Shown: one piece after another, positions 8,795 to 17,251 of the stretch
Layout: every line of letters begins with the position of its first letter
Numbering within the stretch: position 1 is the stretch's first letter
Assembly: GCF_049319665.1 (NCBI RefSeq)
Contig: NZ_JBMOUD010000011.1
Coordinates: 75,053 to 139,052 of the forward strand
Reading direction: 5' to 3'
DNA: 64,000 nucleotides
Origin: JBMOUD01 sp049319665
Lineage (GTDB): Bacteria > Pseudomonadota > Gammaproteobacteria > Enterobacterales > Enterobacteriaceae
Position numbers and translations under genes: made by a program
The notes under the pieces: model-generated
The model's input: the letters and a program-made list of their open reading frames with translations, nothing else
Told to the model about the DNA's origin: nothing
Databases searched by the model: none

Positions 8795-9991
8795 ATGCCT
8801 GCATCATTCTACCGCCAGTTAGAGCAAGAATTGGATCGCGCCCGAACTGAAGGATTGTTTAAAGAAGAACGTGTACTGATTTCTGCTCAACAAGCGGAGA
8901 TTGCGGTTGCCGATGGCAGTAAAGTCATCAACTTTTGTGCCAATAACTATCTCGGGTTGGCAAACCATCCTCAGTTAATTAATGCCGCCAAAGCGGGACT
9001 GGATTCTCACGGCTTTGGTATGGCATCGGTACGTTTTATTTGTGGCACACAAGATAGCCATAAGCAGCTTGAACAGCGGCTGGCCGATTTTCTCGGGATG
9101 GATGATGCCATTCTTTATTCCTCTTGTTTTGATGCCAACGGTGGATTGTTTGAAACCTTACTTGGCCCAGAGGATGCCATTATTTCAGACGCGTTAAACC
9201 ACGCTTCGATTATCGACGGTGTTCGCCTATGTAAAGCGCAGCGCTATCGCTATGCCAATAACGATATGGTGGAACTTAAAAATTGCCTGCAACAGGCCAA
9301 AGCCGCGGGTGCCCGGCACATATTGATTGCCACCGATGGCGTGTTCTCTATGGATGGCGTGATTGCCAATCTGCGCGGGGTTTGCGATTTGGCCGACGAG
9401 TATGATGCGTTGGTGATGGTCGATGATTCTCACGCTGTCGGTTTTGTTGGCCAGCAAGGACGTGGTACTCACGAATATTGCGATGTGATGGGTAGAGTAG
9501 ACATTATTACCGGCACGCTTGGTAAAGCGCTTGGCGGCGCTTCTGGCGGTTATACCGCGGCGCGTAAAGAAGTGGTGGAGTGGTTGCGCCAGCGCTCTCG
9601 TCCCTATTTATTCTCTAATTCGTTGGCCCCTTCGATTGTTGCCGCCTCATTAGCGGTATTGGACCTGTTGGAGCAGGGCGATGCCTTGCGCGACCGACTG
9701 TGGGAGAACGCCCGCCTGTTCCGTCAGTTAATGAATGATGCTGGTTTTACCTTGGCGGGGGCCGATCACGCCATTATTCCAGTGATGCTGGGTGACGCTA
9801 AATTGGCGCAACAGTTTGCCAGCCGTTTGCAGCAAAAAGGCATTTATGTCACTGGGTTCTTCTATCCGGTTGTCCCGAAAGATCAGGCTCGAATCCGCAC
9901 CCAAATCTCTGCGGCTCATAGTCGTGAGCAGATTGAGCAGGCGGTCGCTGCGTTCGTGGCAGTAGGTAAAGAGCTGGGTGTGATTGCCTGA
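8795..9991 (+). CDS. kbl: Glycine C-acetyltransferase (2-amino-3-ketobutyrate CoA ligase)
   Basis: The 398 residues match E. coli Kbl and are close to it along the whole length. It is a fold-type I PLP enzyme of the alpha-oxoamine synthase family. FICGTQDSHK, VDDSHAVGF and TGTLGKALGG (PLP-binding Lys near residue 244) are all present. It cleaves 2-amino-3-ketobutyrate with CoA to glycine and acetyl-CoA, the second step of threonine breakdown after Tdh. The ATG at 8795 gives MPASFYRQLEQ, matching the family N-terminus, with caggaga 8 bases upstream; a start 10 codons earlier is less likely. It forms an operon with tdh. Confidence 0.97.
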   Translation: MPASFYRQLEQELDRARTEGLFKEERVLISAQQAEIAVADGSKVINFCANNYLGLANHPQLINAAKAGLDSHGFGMASVRFICGTQDSHKQLEQRLADFLGMDDAILYSSCFDANGGLFETLLGPEDAIISDALNHASIIDGVRLCKAQRYRYANNDMVELKNCLQQAKAAGARHILIATDGVFSMDGVIANLRGVCDLADEYDALVMVDDSHAVGFVGQQGRGTHEYCDVMGRVDIITGTLGKALGGASGGYTAARKEVVEWLRQRSRPYLFSNSLAPSIVAASLAVLDLLEQGDALRDRLWENARLFRQLMNDAGFTLAGADHAIIPVMLGDAKLAQQFASRLQQKGIYVTGFFYPVVPKDQARIRTQISAAHSREQIEQAVAAFVAVGKELGVIA

Positions 9992-10064
9992 AGCTCACTT
10001 TCTGAAGCCCCATGTTTGAAGACCAATGTTTGATGATTAGTGCCTGAAGGTGTCAACGTCTGAG
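9987..10064 (+). repeat. 14-nt periodic imperfect tandem repeat between kbl and tdh
   Basis: Units begin cctgaag, tctgaag, tttgaag, tttgatg, cctgaag and tctgagg. The TGA of each falls at 9989, 10003, 10017, 10031, 10045 and 10061: four exact 14-base steps, then one of 16. The first TGA is the kbl stop codon and the last unit contains the tdh ribosome-binding site. The array fills almost the whole 82-bp spacer. Confidence 0.75.
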
Positions 10065-10073
10065 GAGCAAAGA

Positions 10074-11099
10074 ATGAAAGCATTAGCCAAATTACATCGT
10101 GAGCAGGGCATCTGGATGACCGATGCACCACAGCCTGAGCCGGGCCATAACGATTTACTGATTAAAATACGCAAAACGGCGATCTGCGGTACCGATGTTC
10201 ACATTTATAACTGGGACGACTGGTCACAAAAAACGATTCCTGTCCCCATGGTTGTGGGGCATGAATATGTCGGTGAAGTGGTCGGGATAGGCCAAGAGGT
10301 GAAGGGCTTTGCTATTGGCGACCGTGTTTCTGGAGAGGGGCATATTACCTGCGGGCATTGTCGCAACTGCCGCGGTGGCCGCACGCATCTTTGCCGTAAT
10401 ACCCAAGGCGTAGGGGTAAACCGCCCAGGCGCGTTTGCCGAGTATCTGGTATTGCCTGCGTTCAATGCTTTCAAAATTCCTGACAATATTTCTGATGATT
10501 TAGCCGCCATTTTTGACCCATTAGGCAACGCGGTACATACCGCGCTGTCTTTTGACCTGGTCGGCGAGGATGTGCTGATTTGCGGTGCTGGGCCTATTGG
10601 TATTATGGCCGCGGCAATTTGCAAACACGTCGGTGCACGACATGTCGTGATCACCGATATGAATGAATATCGCTTGGCATTGGCACGTAAAATGGGCGTG
10701 ACTCGCGCGGTGAACGTGAAGGAAGAGCGTCTGGAAGAGGTGATGGCAAGTCTCGGTATGACCGAGGGCTTTGACGTTGGTTTGGAAATGTCAGGTGCGC
10801 CGGCCGGATTCCGTTCGATGCTCAATGCAATGAATCACGGAGGACGTATTGCGATGCTGGGTATTCCACCGTCCGATATGTCAATTGATTGGAATCAGGT
10901 GATTTTCAAAGGGCTATTTATCAAAGGGATCTATGGCCGAGAAATGTTTGAGACGTGGTACAAAATGGCGGCGTTGATTCAGTCTGGTTTAGATTTAACG
11001 CCACTTATCACCCATCACTTCCCGATTGATCAATTCCAACAAGGTTTTGATGCGATGCGTTCGGGACAATCAGGGAAGGTGATTCTTAACTGGGAGTGA
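10074..11099 (+). CDS. tdh: L-threonine 3-dehydrogenase
   Basis: At 341 residues it equals E. coli Tdh. It is a zinc medium-chain dehydrogenase: catalytic zinc region KTAICGTDVH (Cys38) and HEYVGEVVG, a structural-zinc cluster in CGHCRNCRGGRTHLC, and a Rossmann motif GAGPIGIMAA. It oxidises L-threonine to 2-amino-3-ketobutyrate with NAD+, feeding Kbl. The ATG at 10074 has tgaggag 6-7 bases upstream and gives the family N-terminus MKALAKLH; an earlier in-frame start adds eight residues without support. It is second in the kbl-tdh operon and ends in a strong hairpin. Confidence 0.97.
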   Translation: MKALAKLHREQGIWMTDAPQPEPGHNDLLIKIRKTAICGTDVHIYNWDDWSQKTIPVPMVVGHEYVGEVVGIGQEVKGFAIGDRVSGEGHITCGHCRNCRGGRTHLCRNTQGVGVNRPGAFAEYLVLPAFNAFKIPDNISDDLAAIFDPLGNAVHTALSFDLVGEDVLICGAGPIGIMAAAICKHVGARHVVITDMNEYRLALARKMGVTRAVNVKEERLEEVMASLGMTEGFDVGLEMSGAPAGFRSMLNAMNHGGRIAMLGIPPSDMSIDWNQVIFKGLFIKGIYGREMFETWYKMAALIQSGLDLTPLITHHFPIDQFQQGFDAMRSGQSGKVILNWE

Positions 11100-11107
11100 T
11101 GTATTAC

Positions 11108-11134
11108 GCCTTCCCTTATTCAATAAGGGAAGGC
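11108..11134. terminator. 11-bp stem hairpin after tdh
   Basis: gccttccctta (11108-11118) pairs perfectly with taagggaaggc (11124-11134) around a ttcaa loop. No strong T-run follows on either strand. It lies between convergent tdh and yibQ, so it is likely a processing or Rho-assisted 3' end for both. Confidence 0.55.
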
Positions 11135-11164
11135 AGTAAAGGACCGTGATTCTTTGCTGATAAT

Positions 11165-12211
11165 TTAGCTTTTTGGGGCGGCGGAAGCCGCAGGCTGTTC
11201 TGCCGGAGCAGCCGGTGCTTTGCCCCAATTCTCGAATTGGCGCTCGAAGAAAGTCACCACGGGTGAAGTCGCAATGCTTTCACCTATAACTTTAAACATG
11301 GCGTCAGCATAGACGGGTTGAATAGGCTGCTTATTGACGCACTGACCCAAACCTTTGCTGGTTTTGCTGACTTTTTTCACCGTAGGCAGCGGCGGAATTT
11401 TCCCTGCCGATACGCTGCGGGTCGGTTCATTGAGCAAGTCACTCGGGCGAACCAACACAATATCAGAGGGCAGATTTGGCAGCATCTGTTGCAAAACACG
11501 AATAGTCGCTGGATGCGGGTGGCCTATTGCAATGGCGTATCCATTACGTCTGGCTAACGCAATCGCTCGCTCAAACTGGTGGCGGATCTCCGCATCGTTT
11601 TGCACATCGTCTAAAAAGACATTGCGCTTAATGACTTTAACGTTAGTCCCCTGCGCCGCTTGTACCGATTTGGTGTTACCAATCGTCATGCTGTCGAGGA
11701 AAAACATATTATGTGGGCTCATTGCCTGCATAACGCTTTGCATTCCGGACAGGCTGGAGGTCATTTTGCTGCCTTGGTGATTGTTGATCCCCACGGCATA
11801 AGGAATATTAGCAATCGCCTGATCGACGATGCGTTTTATTTCACCGCTGCTCATCGATGGCATTAAGGTGTTTTTTTCCAGTGGTTGCTTGCTAATAGGC
11901 TCCATTGGTAAATGGATTAAGATCTCTCGTCCTTGCTGGTGAGCTTTCATCATCATGGTATGAGAGTCTGGTGCCGCTGGGAAAATTGCCACTGAAACAG
12001 CAAGCGGCATTTTCAAGACTTGGTTTTCATTCTGTAAGCGATAACCAAAATCATCGATCAGAATCGCAAGTTTGGCAGCCTGTACATTAAAGGCTAGCAG
12101 CAGCGTGGCGCATATGCCTACGAGTTGTCTTTTCGTAATAAGCTTAATCTTGGTCGCTTCGATACTACTGAACTTAATATTGGTAAATCGCACAGCTATC
12201 TTCCCAACCAC
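11165..12211 (-). CDS. yibQ: Divergent polysaccharide deacetylase family protein YibQ
   Basis: This 348-residue exported protein resembles E. coli YibQ. A hydrophobic signal segment (LVGICATLLLAFNVQA, about residues 29-44) precedes LAILIDDFGY, the Asp motif of the DUF610 group of divergent deacetylases. IHLPMEPIS, INNHQGSKMTS and GHPHPATIRVL are family blocks. The enzymatic role is not established. The first Met overlaps the end of envC by 16 bp and leaves an unusually long basic stretch before the signal core, so a later start is possible. The C-terminal tail is Ala/Pro-rich. It follows envC as in E. coli, hinting at a cell-wall role. Confidence 0.88.
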   Translation of the reverse strand: MVGKIAVRFTNIKFSSIEATKIKLITKRQLVGICATLLLAFNVQAAKLAILIDDFGYRLQNENQVLKMPLAVSVAIFPAAPDSHTMMMKAHQQGREILIHLPMEPISKQPLEKNTLMPSMSSGEIKRIVDQAIANIPYAVGINNHQGSKMTSSLSGMQSVMQAMSPHNMFFLDSMTIGNTKSVQAAQGTNVKVIKRNVFLDDVQNDAEIRHQFERAIALARRNGYAIAIGHPHPATIRVLQQMLPNLPSDIVLVRPSDLLNEPTRSVSAGKIPPLPTVKKVSKTSKGLGQCVNKQPIQPVYADAMFKVIGESIATSPVVTFFERQFENWGKAPAAPAEQPAASAAPKS

Positions 12212-13431
12212 GGTTGTGGGTTAACGGCCTGACCTTGACGTCGAATTTCAAAATAGAGAGCGGGTTGGCCTTGTCCGCCACTGTTGCCCACTAATGCAAT
12301 AGGCTGACCAGCTTTAACCTGTTGGCCAACGTTCACCAGTGCGCTCTGATTATAGCCATAGAGGCTCATATCGCCTTTACCGTGATCGATAACGACCACT
12401 AATCCATAGCCTTGTAGCCAATCAGCCAGTAATACGCGGCCATCGGCTATCGCACGGACATCACTGCCTTCTCGTGCAGAGATGACCATACCCTTCCAGC
12501 GTAGCTCACCTTGCAAGGTTTCGCCGAAGCGATGCAGTATCGAGCCTTTAACCGGCCAGATATTTTGCCCGCCAGCGCGCCCCAGACCACCGGTGCGCGA
12601 GATCAGCGATTGCTCACTTTGCGTTGGTTTGTAGGTCGAACCTTGTTTCTTCGCCTGTTGTTCTTTGGCGCGAACGGCAGCGGCCTCACGCGCTTCTTTT
12701 TCTGCTCGCGCCCGCGCAGCACGTTCTGCTGCGGCAATTTTATTTTGTAGCTTGGATTCATTGGCCCGTAATTCAGCCAGCGTTTGCTCGTCTTTTTGGA
12801 GTGAGGACTCTAAAGAGGATAGCGTTTGTTTACGTGCAGATTGTGCCTGTTCGAGCTTTTGTTGCTGGATTTGTTGCTCGGCTAATAGCGCTTTTTGTTG
12901 CTCCATTTTGGACTGCAACGAGGTACGTTGTGCGGCGAGTGAGGCGCGCGTTTCTTTCAGGTTCTCAATGGTTTGTTGGCGTTCTTGGTTGAAATAGCCA
13001 AAGTAAGCCAAAATACGTTCACTACGCTGACTTTCTTCGCCACTAAGAATTAATTGTAAGCCGGTCTGTTTACCTAATCTAAAAGCAGCATCAAGCTGTT
13101 TGGATAGCAGATCCTCTTGACTAGCTTGTTGTTTTTGCAGTTTGTCTATCGAGGCGTTAAGTTTGCTTATTTCGTTGTTCAAGCTAGATAAGGTGGATTG
13201 CGTGTCATGCAGTTTGCGGCTGGCTGCGGCAATACTTTTTTCCTGGGCTTGTAACTGGTCCAGCAGAGAGCCACGTTGCTGCTTTTGCGCTTTGACGCTT
13301 TTCTCTTTCGCGGCGATATTTTGCTGAATATTCTTCAACTGGTCTTTGCTATCGTCGGCGTGGCTGGCAAATGGCACAAAGCACAAAGCCCCGCAGACCA
13401 AAAGGGCTGTAGAGGGAAAGACTTCTCTCAT
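12196..13431 (-). CDS. envC: Murein hydrolase activator EnvC
   Basis: It has a signal peptide (TALLVCGALCFVPFASHA), a long Lys/Gln/Ala-rich coiled coil (about 30-280) and a C-terminal LytM/M23 domain ending in NPQPWLGR as in E. coli EnvC. The LytM domain lacks a full zinc-ligand set (LYFEIRRQG where active peptidases have an HxH), as expected for the activator of amidases AmiA and AmiB at the septum. The start is uncertain. The ATG at 13431 has no clear ribosome-binding site. A TTG at 13458 preceded by gcggaaaaaag would give 420 residues, near the E. coli 419. gpmM, normally upstream in E. coli, is absent. Confidence 0.92.
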   Translation of the reverse strand: MREVFPSTALLVCGALCFVPFASHADDSKDQLKNIQQNIAAKEKSVKAQKQQRGSLLDQLQAQEKSIAAASRKLHDTQSTLSSLNNEISKLNASIDKLQKQQASQEDLLSKQLDAAFRLGKQTGLQLILSGEESQRSERILAYFGYFNQERQQTIENLKETRASLAAQRTSLQSKMEQQKALLAEQQIQQQKLEQAQSARKQTLSSLESSLQKDEQTLAELRANESKLQNKIAAAERAARARAEKEAREAAAVRAKEQQAKKQGSTYKPTQSEQSLISRTGGLGRAGGQNIWPVKGSILHRFGETLQGELRWKGMVISAREGSDVRAIADGRVLLADWLQGYGLVVVIDHGKGDMSLYGYNQSALVNVGQQVKAGQPIALVGNSGGQGQPALYFEIRRQGQAVNPQPWLGR

Positions 13432-13904
13432 CAATCTGAAATAAATGGATTTACGCAAACTTTTTTCCGCTTGTCGACCTTGGATGATAGACAATTTCGC
13501 TATCCTTGGCTTTATCGTAACACTAATCAACCACCTGATGCACAAACAAAAAATCCCGGTTTATGCGGCTTTGGTTGAGGTATTTTCCTACACTTATCTT
13601 CGCATAAGGCGCTCAACTCTGCCCTTAACCACACAAGTTCTGGTAAGGCTCTATTGATTGATTTTAGATGAAAACTGGCGTTCTTTCGGACATTTCTGGT
13701 GCGTAATTGATTGGAATCAGTTCAAGGACCATAAAAGTCTTCGTAAGCTGTAAGGCCATTTTTCGATGAATTTGGCGGTTGTTTTTCTAATATGTGTCGT
13801 AGTTTGTCGTTTTAGACGATGTGAACGGGCTGTAATTGCGCAATCTGCAAGGTATACTCTGGAGCCTTGAATTTTCCCCTAACTGACGGGAGTTGTTACA
13901 CCCC
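13432..13904. other. envC-yibN divergent intergenic region
   Basis: The region contains the alternative envC start (TTG at 13458), both divergent promoters and no convincing extra gene. TATACT at 13853-13858 is a good -10 candidate for yibN, with a poor -35. In E. coli gpmM lies on this side of envC; no trace of it is readable here. Confidence 0.5.
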
Positions 13905-14336
13905 ATGCAAGAAATTATGCCATTTGTGAGCGCACACCCTGTATTGAGCCTGGCGTGGGTTGCTCTGCTCGCTGCAGTGATTGTCACGACCTTCAAATCC
14001 CGCTTTTCCAAAGTTAAAGAGATCACCCGTGGCGAAGCTACGCGTCTGATCAATAAAGAAGATGCGGTTGTCGTTGATGTGCGTACACGTGAAGAATTCC
14101 GTAAGGGCCATATTTCAACTTCAGTGAACCTGTTGCCAGCTGATATTAAAGCGAATAATTTGGGTGAGTTGAGCAAAAGCAAAGCGCTGCCAGTTATTGT
14201 GGTTTGTGCCAATGGTCAATCTGCCCGTGCTTCTGCCGAAGGCCTGAGCGCTGCTGGCTTTGAGCAAGTTTTCACCTTGAAGGAAGGGATTGCCGGCTGG
14301 AGCGGAGAGAATCTGCCTTTAGCTCGCGGCAAATAA
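13905..14336 (+). CDS. yibN: Rhodanese-domain inner-membrane protein YibN
   Basis: The 143-residue protein has one N-terminal membrane span (about residues 9-29) and a cytoplasmic rhodanese domain. VVVDVRTREEFRKGHI and GIAGWSGENLPL are typical rhodanese blocks. Cys101 in VVCANGQSA sits at the catalytic-cysteine position. A sulfur-transfer role is inferred from the fold; the physiological partner is unknown. The ATG at 13905 gives the MQEIM start of the family and follows gggag at a slightly long distance. It heads the yibN-grxC-secB-gpsA run, whose order is the same in E. coli. Confidence 0.92.
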   Translation: MQEIMPFVSAHPVLSLAWVALLAAVIVTTFKSRFSKVKEITRGEATRLINKEDAVVVDVRTREEFRKGHISTSVNLLPADIKANNLGELSKSKALPVIVVCANGQSARASAEGLSAAGFEQVFTLKEGIAGWSGENLPLARGK

Positions 14337-14383
14337 TACCTTTTCTTTAATCGCATCACATTAAGACGACGAGATAATTGAGT

Positions 14384-14632
14384 ATGGCGAAAATTGAGAT
14401 CTACACTAAGGCAACCTGTCCTTATTGCCATCGTGCCAAAGCGTTGCTAGCCAGCAAAGGCGCGACCTTTGATGAAATTGCGATTGATGGTGATGCGGAT
14501 AAACGTGAAGGGATGATCGCTCGCAGCGGCCGTTCGACCGTGCCACAAATATTTATCGACGGACAGCACATTGGCGGCTGTGACGATTTACACGCACTTG
14601 ATGCCCGCGGTGGCCTGGATCCATTGCTATAA
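14384..14632 (+). CDS. grxC: Glutaredoxin 3
   Basis: At 82 residues it is the size of E. coli Grx3 (83). The CPYC active site is at residues 12-15, and TVPQIFIDGQHIGGCDD gives the cis-Pro and the GG glutathione-binding motif. It reduces protein disulfides and glutathione mixed disulfides in the cytoplasm. The ATG at 14384 gives the family start MAKIEIYTK; a TTG two codons earlier is ignored. It lies 47 bp after yibN and 70 bp before secB. Confidence 0.97.
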   Translation: MAKIEIYTKATCPYCHRAKALLASKGATFDEIAIDGDADKREGMIARSGRSTVPQIFIDGQHIGGCDDLHALDARGGLDPLL

Positions 14633-14702
14633 GCTTGGGTCGGGGTAACGTGTCATCAGCAACAAGTGTCTTAAAGGATTATTAACTAAGGGTATTACTC
14701 AC

Positions 14703-15173
14703 ATGTCAGAACAAAACAACACCGAGATGTCTTTCCAGATCCAACGCATTTACACCAAAGATATTTCTTTTGAAGCACCAAATGCGCCACAGGTTTTCCA
14801 GCAAGACTGGCAACCAGAAGTTAAACTGGATCTTGATACTGCCTCGAACAAATTGGCTGATGATGTTTATGAAGTGGTACTGCGTGTGACAGTGACCTCT
14901 TCATTAGGCGAAGAAACGGCATTCCTTTGCGAAGTTCAGCAAGGCGGTATCTTTACTATTTCTGGTATCGATGGGAATCAACTGGCACATTGCCTCGGCG
15001 CTTACTGCCCGAACATTCTGTTCCCGTATGCGCGTGAGTGTATTACTAGCCTGGTTTCTCGCGGTACTTTCCCGCAGTTGAACTTGGCACCAGTGAACTT
15101 TGATGCGCTGTTCATGAATTATTTGCAACAGCAGGCTGAAGGCGAAGGTGCTGAACCACATCAGGATGCCTGA
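14703..15173 (+). CDS. secB: Protein-export chaperone SecB
   Basis: At 156 residues it is one longer than E. coli SecB. MSFQIQRIYTKDISFEAPNAP and LVSRGTFPQLNLAPVNFDALF (in part) are the conserved blocks for tetramer formation and SecA binding. The C-terminus is acidic and Gln-rich. It holds preproteins unfolded and delivers them to SecA. The stop TGA overlaps the gpsA start by one base (TGATG), so the two are translationally coupled. Confidence 0.97.
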   Translation: MSEQNNTEMSFQIQRIYTKDISFEAPNAPQVFQQDWQPEVKLDLDTASNKLADDVYEVVLRVTVTSSLGEETAFLCEVQQGGIFTISGIDGNQLAHCLGAYCPNILFPYARECITSLVSRGTFPQLNLAPVNFDALFMNYLQQQAEGEGAEPHQDA

Positions 15174-16192
15174 TGAAAAACGTCAATGCTTCAATGACTG
15201 TGATCGGTGCCGGCTCGTACGGCACCGCTCTAGCCATCACATTAGCCAGAAATGGTCATTCTGTGGTGCTGTGGGGCCATAACGCCTCGCATATTCAAGC
15301 GTTACAGCAAGCCCGCTGTAACCAAAACTTTCTCCCCGATGTCCCCTTCCCAGACTCGTTAATTCTCGAAACCGATTTAGCTACTGCCATAGGCGCTAGC
15401 CGCGATGTTCTGGTCGTGGTGCCTAGCCATGTGTTTGGTGATGTGCTGCAGCAAATTAAGCCTTATCTTCGGGCTGATGCGCGTATCGTTTGGGCAACTA
15501 AAGGGCTTGAAGCCGAAACCGGACGCTTATTACAAGATGTCGCGCGCGAAATCTTGGGGGATACCATCCCACTTGCCGTGGTGTCTGGACCGACGTTTGC
15601 CAAAGAATTAGCTGCGGGTATGCCGACGGCAATCGCGCTGGCGGCAACCGATAAAGAATTTACCGAAGACCTGCAACAGTTGCTGCATTGTGGCAAAAGC
15701 TTCCGTGTTTATAGTAATCCTGATTTTATCGGTGTGCAGCTTGGTGGTGCGGTAAAGAACGTTATCGCCATCGGTGCCGGTATTTCTGACGGTATTGGTT
15801 TTGGTGCCAATGCGCGTACGGCTTTGATCACCCGCGGGCTTGCCGAAATGAGTCGTTTGGGCTTAGCGCTCGGTGCCGATCCTTCAACGTTTATGGGCAT
15901 GGCCGGCTTGGGGGATTTAGTCCTGACCTGTACGGATAACCAATCTCGTAACCGGCGCTTTGGTATTATGCTCGGTCAGGGAATGGATGTGCAGACATCG
16001 CAGGATAAGATTGGTCAGGTTGTCGAAGGCTACCGCAATACCAAAGAGGTGCGGGCGTTGGCGCAGCGCTACAACGTCGAAATGCCAATTACTGAGCAAA
16101 TCTATCAGGTGCTGTACTGCGGAAAAGAAGCGCGTGAAGCGGCCGTCAGCCTGTTGGGACGTGCCAGCAAAGACGAAAAAACCAGTCTGTGA
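15173..16192 (+). CDS. gpsA: sn-Glycerol-3-phosphate dehydrogenase [NAD(P)+]
   Basis: The 339 residues match E. coli GpsA. The N-terminal dinucleotide motif GAGSYGTALA lies at residues 12-21. KGLEAETGRLLQD, SGPTFAKELA and the C-terminal helical domain with GLGDLVLTCT are family signatures. It reduces dihydroxyacetone phosphate to sn-glycerol 3-phosphate for phospholipid synthesis and is unrelated to the catabolic GlpD. The start overlaps the secB stop by one base. A hairpin terminator follows 20 bp after the stop. Confidence 0.97.
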   Translation: MKNVNASMTVIGAGSYGTALAITLARNGHSVVLWGHNASHIQALQQARCNQNFLPDVPFPDSLILETDLATAIGASRDVLVVVPSHVFGDVLQQIKPYLRADARIVWATKGLEAETGRLLQDVAREILGDTIPLAVVSGPTFAKELAAGMPTAIALAATDKEFTEDLQQLLHCGKSFRVYSNPDFIGVQLGGAVKNVIAIGAGISDGIGFGANARTALITRGLAEMSRLGLALGADPSTFMGMAGLGDLVLTCTDNQSRNRRFGIMLGQGMDVQTSQDKIGQVVEGYRNTKEVRALAQRYNVEMPITEQIYQVLYCGKEAREAAVSLLGRASKDEKTSL

Positions 16193-16211
16193 ATTTTTTT
16201 CAGGTTCCCTT

Positions 16212-16248
16212 AGCACCTTGAGCATTGCGCTCGAGGTGCTTTGCTTTT
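16212..16248 (+). terminator. Rho-independent terminator after gpsA
   Basis: agcaccttgagc (16212-16223) pairs with gctcgaggtgct (16229-16240) with one G-T wobble and an attgc loop, followed by ttgctttt. It separates the yibN-gpsA transcript from cysE, although cysE may receive read-through. Confidence 0.8.
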
Positions 16249-16295
16249 ACCTTGTTTGACCTTGAGTAGAATTTTTCGAGCAATGAGGTATACCA

Positions 16296-17117
16296 ATGTC
16301 GTTAGAAGAACTAGAACTTGTCTGGAGCAGCATAAAATCAGAGGCGCGTGCGCTGGCTGAGAGCGAACCTATGCTGGCCAGCTTTTTCCATGCGACATTG
16401 CTCAAGCACGAAAACCTCGGGAGTGCGCTGAGCTATATTCTGGCGAATAAATTGGGCAGCCCAATTATGCCTGCTATCGCTATTCGTGAAGTGGTGGAAG
16501 AGGCATATCGTCACGATGAACAAATGACGCTATCCGCTGCACGTGACATTCTGGCCGTACATCAACGTGATGCGGCTGTCGATCAATACTCGACACCTTT
16601 ACTGTATCTGAAAGGCTTTCATGCTTTGCAGGCGTATCGCATCGGCAATTGGCTCTGGCGGCAAGATCGTAAAGCACTGGCTATCTATTTCCAGAATCAA
16701 ATCTCTGTATCGTTCGGCGTTGATATTCACCCTGCAGCGCGCATCGGCTGCGGCATCATGCTTGACCATGCTACCGGCATCGTCATTGGTGAAACGGCTG
16801 TGGTAGAGAATGATGTCTCTATTTTGCAGTCTGTGACGCTTGGTGGTACCGGGAAAACCTGCGGCGATCGCCACCCTAAAATCCGTGAAGGGGTGATGAT
16901 TGGTGCCGGAGCGAAGATTCTCGGTAATATTGAAGTCGGTGTTGGCGCCAAGATTGGCGCGGGCTCAGTAGTACTGCAATCGATCCCCGCCCATACAACG
17001 GCCGCAGGTGTTCCTGCCCGTATTGTTGGCCGTCCTGAGAGCGAAAGGCCATCAATGGATATGGATCAACATTTTAATGGTATTAAACAGGGATTTGAAT
17101 TTGGCGACGGAATTTAA
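16296..17117 (+). CDS. cysE: Serine O-acetyltransferase
   Basis: The 273 residues match E. coli CysE. An N-terminal helical domain precedes a left-handed beta-helix made of hexapeptide repeats (IHPAARIGCGIMLDH through GAGSVVLQSIP). The catalytic His and the GGTGKTCGDRHPKI substrate loop are present. It acetylates L-serine with acetyl-CoA, the committed step of cysteine synthesis, and forms the cysteine synthase complex with CysK through its C-terminus, which here ends in GDGI with the required Ile. The stop codon lies inside a short palindrome. Confidence 0.97.
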   Translation: MSLEELELVWSSIKSEARALAESEPMLASFFHATLLKHENLGSALSYILANKLGSPIMPAIAIREVVEEAYRHDEQMTLSAARDILAVHQRDAAVDQYSTPLLYLKGFHALQAYRIGNWLWRQDRKALAIYFQNQISVSFGVDIHPAARIGCGIMLDHATGIVIGETAVVENDVSILQSVTLGGTGKTCGDRHPKIREGVMIGAGAKILGNIEVGVGAKIGAGSVVLQSIPAHTTAAGVPARIVGRPESERPSMDMDQHFNGIKQGFEFGDGI

Positions 17118-17124
17118 TTCCGTC
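17106..17124. terminator. Palindrome at the cysE stop codon
   Basis: gacggaa (17106-17112) and ttccgtc (17118-17124) form a short perfect hairpin around tttaa, which includes the stop codon. atcaattgat follows directly, then gctttta. It may act as a weak terminator for cysE. Confidence 0.45.
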
Positions 17125-17133
17125 ATCAATTGA

Positions 17134-17169
17134 TGCTTTTATATTAACGATTAGTGCTTTTATATTAAC
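17134..17169. repeat. Direct repeat, 15 nt, period 21
   Basis: tgcttttatattaac occurs at 17134-17148 and again, exactly, at 17155-17169. It lies in AT-rich DNA just after cysE and before the orphan membrane gene. Confidence 0.7.
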
Positions 17170-17251
17170 TATAAATGAGTAATACATAAGAGTTAATATA
17201 TTTAAGATAATTCCTTATTGATGTTAATGATTTCTTGAGGATGGAAGAGAT

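Noticed and set aside
10205..10825. 206-codon open frame on the minus strand within tdh
   Set aside because: It lies fully antisense to a near-identical Tdh, has no domain or ribosome-binding site, and reflects the codon pattern of tdh.
11355..11780. 141-codon plus-strand open frame within yibQ
   Set aside because: Antisense shadow with no ribosome-binding site or domain.
16300..17118. cysE extended into the following palindrome as a structured regulatory element
   Set aside because: The 7-bp palindrome at the stop codon is short and adjacent to AT-rich DNA, so it is listed only as a possible weak terminator.
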